DNA of 64,000 bases from Micromonospora sp. MA102 (GTDB lineage Bacteria; Actinomycetota; Actinomycetes; Mycobacteriales; Micromonosporaceae), in assembly GCF_025460765.1 (NCBI RefSeq), contig NZ_JAMWEG010000024.1, positions 1 through 64,000 on the forward strand, in the 5' to 3' direction. The notes under the pieces are model-generated. The model worked only from the letters and a program-made list of their open reading frames with translations. It was not told the DNA's origin and searched no databases. How positions within the stretch are numbered: position 1 is the first letter of the stretch; each line of letters begins with the position of its first letter. Positions 60,012 through 64,000 of this stretch are shown here, piece by piece. A program made the position numbers and the translations under genes.

Positions 60012-61003
60012 TGCTCAGGGACGTCGGGCGGGGCGGCGCGTTCGGCGGCCCGGACGGCGTCGGCGTACGCCAGGGTGGCGCGGCGCAGGGCCGCCTCGGG
60101 GTCGATGCCGGCCTGCCGGGCGGCGGCGACCGTGGCGAGCAGGCCGGCGCCGAGTCGCGCCTCGGGGTCGACCTGGGATTCCGCCAGCGGCGGGGGGACG
60201 GCCAGGCCGACGCGGCCGGCGCGGTCCAGGACCTTCGCGGCCAGGGCGAGCGCGGGCTGGCTCAGCGCGATGCCGTCCAGCACCGACTCGCGGGTCTTCT
60301 CGGCCCGCTTGATCCGCTCCCAGTTCGCCTCGATCTCCTCGATCGAGCCGGCCTGCGCACCGGAGAAGACGTGCGGGTTGCGGCGGACCATCTTGTCGAC
60401 CAGCCCGCCGGCCACGTCGTCGACCGTCCAGCGCTTCCCCTCCGGCAGGTTCTCGGCCAGCCGGGCGTGCAGCAGCACCTGGAGCAGCACGTCGCCCAGC
60501 TCCTCGCGGAGCGCGTCGGTGTCGTCGGCGCTGATCGCGTCGTACGCCTCGTAGCACTCCTCCAGCAGGAACCCGGCCAGGCTGCGGTGGGTCTGCGCCC
60601 GCTTCCACGGGTCACCGCCCGGTGCGGCGAGCCGGTCCATCACCTCGACGGCGTCGAGCAGCCGGGCCCCCGGCGGGTCCCACGAGCCGTACATCAGCTC
60701 CAGCTCGGCGAGGCCGGGCTGGCGGGCCAGCCGCAGCCCCAGCTCACGGGCGAGCGCCTCGTCGCCGGCCGGCCCGGCCAGCCACACCGCGCTGCCGTGC
60801 GCGGCCGCCGCGTCGAGCAACGCCTGGGTGGCGCCCTCGGTCACCACCGTGACCTCGGCGCCCGTCGACCGGACCGCCGTGGCCAGTTCGCTCTCGGCGC
60901 CGGCCAGCACCGGCGCGGAGCGGACGACGTCCCAGGCGGGCGCGGTCATCAGGCCGGCGGGCAGCCGGGGCGAGGTGACGAGCAGGACGATGCGCGCGGT
61001 CAT
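60008..61003 (-). CDS. mazG: Nucleoside triphosphate pyrophosphohydrolase MazG
   Basis: A 331-residue protein. The N-terminal 120 residues or so are a degenerate domain like that of actinobacterial MazG proteins. The MazG domain has the metal motif EECYEAYDAI, then EELGDVLLQ (EExxE...ExxD), and the NPHVFSGAQAGS segment. It hydrolyses NTPs or dNTPs to monophosphates and pyrophosphate. ATG 61003 is two bases after the stop of the upstream lipoprotein gene. Order mfd, lipoprotein, mazG is conserved in actinobacteria. Confidence 0.94.
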   Translation of the reverse strand: MTARIVLLVTSPRLPAGLMTAPAWDVVRSAPVLAGAESELATAVRSTGAEVTVVTEGATQALLDAAAAHGSAVWLAGPAGDEALARELGLRLARQPGLAELELMYGSWDPPGARLLDAVEVMDRLAAPGGDPWKRAQTHRSLAGFLLEECYEAYDAISADDTDALREELGDVLLQVLLHARLAENLPEGKRWTVDDVAGGLVDKMVRRNPHVFSGAQAGSIEEIEANWERIKRAEKTRESVLDGIALSQPALALAAKVLDRAGRVGLAVPPPLAESQVDPEARLGAGLLATVAAARQAGIDPEAALRRATLAYADAVRAAERAAPPDVPEH

Positions 61004-61005
61004 GC

Positions 61006-61821
61006 TCAGGGCGCCACCGACGCGCTCGGCTCGGCCGAGCCCGGCTCGGTCGACTCCGACTCGGTCGACTCCGGCTCCGGGGTGGAGATGTCGGTGACCT
61101 GGTCCGCGCCGTCCACGTACGGCAGGTCGTAGAGGTTGACGTTCTGCGACTGGATCTGGAGCAGGGCGGGCACGGCCAGGGTCGGGTAGCGGGGGTTGAC
61201 CCGGACGTCAGCCCGGTCGACCTGCTCCTTGAGCGCCTCGCTCAGGCCCACCACCGCCGAGACCTGGGGCGCGATGGAGGGGTCGGAGAACGCCTGGCGC
61301 TGCTGCTCGGTCGACCAGCCGGGACGTGCCACGTTCGCCTTCACCAGCGCGTCGTAGACGGCGGCGGTGTCGGCGTCGGAGAGCTCGGCCTTCGGCAGCC
61401 CATGGCCCAGCGCGTTGAAGACGTCGTACCACTCGGCGGCGAGCTTCGCGTACTCGGTGTCCGGGACGCGCAGCGCCTGGCCGATGTCGGCCGGGCTGAT
61501 CTCATCGGACACCTGGAGCTTCTTGTCGGCGACGATCCGCTTGCCCAGGTCGAGGCCGACCAGCAGGTTGACCACGTCCTGGCCGTCCAGGCTGAGCTGG
61601 CGCAGCTCGGCCGGGACGGTCTGGCCCTGCTCCTCGGCGGCCTTGACCACCCCGGCGTACGCCTGCGCGGCCTCGTCGCGGATGGCGTTGACCCGGTCGA
61701 TCGAGTAGCTCGTGTCCCCGACGTACGCGGCGACGCTCGGGGCGGACCGCCCGCAGGCGGCGAGGGAGAGTGCAGCGAGGGCCGCGACGCTGGCGGCGGC
61801 GATGAGACGGCGAGCACGCAT
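61006..61821 (-). CDS. SurA N-terminal domain-like lipoprotein between mfd and mazG
   Basis: A 271-residue lipoprotein. The lipobox is LAAC (C23). The following domain (about 30-215) is helical and resembles the SurA/PrsA chaperone N-terminal region (VAAYVGDTSYSIDRVNAI), with no parvulin isomerase domain visible. The tail carries a Glu/Ser/Pro repeat (PEPESTESESTEPGSAEPSA). It probably acts as an extracytoplasmic folding or cell-envelope factor. ATG 61821 is used; it sits directly upstream of mazG. Confidence 0.85.
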   Translation of the reverse strand: MRARRLIAAASVAALAALSLAACGRSAPSVAAYVGDTSYSIDRVNAIRDEAAQAYAGVVKAAEEQGQTVPAELRQLSLDGQDVVNLLVGLDLGKRIVADKKLQVSDEISPADIGQALRVPDTEYAKLAAEWYDVFNALGHGLPKAELSDADTAAVYDALVKANVARPGWSTEQQRQAFSDPSIAPQVSAVVGLSEALKEQVDRADVRVNPRYPTLAVPALLQIQSQNVNLYDLPYVDGADQVTDISTPEPESTESESTEPGSAEPSASVAP

Positions 61822-61901
61822 GACGGCCACTCTCTCACGCCCCGGGGCCGGCTGTGACGCCGCCCACCTCACCGCGCGCCCGCCCCGCCGGCCGCGCCGC
61901 G

Positions 61902-64000
<2,099 letters not shown>

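Overview
The window is about 70-75% G+C, carries densely packed genes with GTG/ATG starts and strong third-position GC, and encodes mycothiol metabolism (mca), a GreA/DUF4307/Mca neighbourhood, a Ppx-DUF501-FtsB-like-enolase block and an Mfd-MazG-lipoprotein block. This points to a high-GC actinomycete. Gene content, the Leu-TAA tRNA and the repeat types fit best with Micromonosporaceae (Micromonospora-like); that family assignment is an inference. The region is mostly chromosomal core and housekeeping. I found no insertion sequence, prophage, CRISPR array, rRNA operon or large biosynthetic cluster.

Layout. 1-129: a fragment of UDP-glucose dehydrogenase whose homology breaks off abruptly. 237-5147: a 1636-residue, many-pass membrane protein built from internal repeats. 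5223-6871: purK-purE. 7012-8148: a membrane protein and a PadR regulator, divergent across an inverted repeat. 8141-11451: a YyaL/DUF255 protein and a secreted PI-PLC-like enzyme. 11509-14102: a membrane GGDEF-EAL protein preceded by a coupled mini-ORF. 14221-16741: a small membrane protein, mca, DUF4307 and greA. 16873-21649: threonine dehydratase, a DUF4328 protein, an amidase and metB. 21818-22970: HIT protein and MsrA. 23175-27960: the three-gene N-acetylglutaminylglutamine amide (NAGGN) osmolyte cluster. 28008-28275: a promoter, a mini-ORF with a near-perfect Shine-Dalgarno sequence and a highly structured leader RNA ahead of RNase Z (28300).

29226-34681: GNAT, HtrA-like protease, cystathionine beta-synthase, DUF1232 and tandem SGNH hydrolases. 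34754-39937: thiolase, CYTH-CHAD, small proteins and tandem Bax-inhibitor-1 membrane proteins. 40043-40126: tRNA-Leu(TAA), the bldA-type tRNA. 40228-43443: a GT-C-like membrane protein and NDH-2. 43546-49276: a DUF4129/MoxR/DUF58 operon plus UdgB and a dienelactone hydrolase. 49522-51842: a PadR/HAAS membrane module with a divergent 52-residue ORF. 51896-55143: VOC protein, Ppx, ArgA, DUF501 and FtsB-like protein. 55172-64000: enolase, lipoprotein, NudC, DUF885, MazG, a SurA-like lipoprotein and mfd, which runs off the right edge.

The strongest candidates for something under-described are the structured RNA and mini-ORF upstream of RNase Z (28044-28275), the 59-bp palindrome that contains the mazG stop codon (59953-60011), the coupled mini-ORF before the c-di-GMP enzyme (14037-14102), and a recurrent leaderless-promoter arrangement (TANNNT six to eight bases before the start codon) seen at about a dozen genes. 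Functional calls rest on motif and family recognition by eye; no database search was run.
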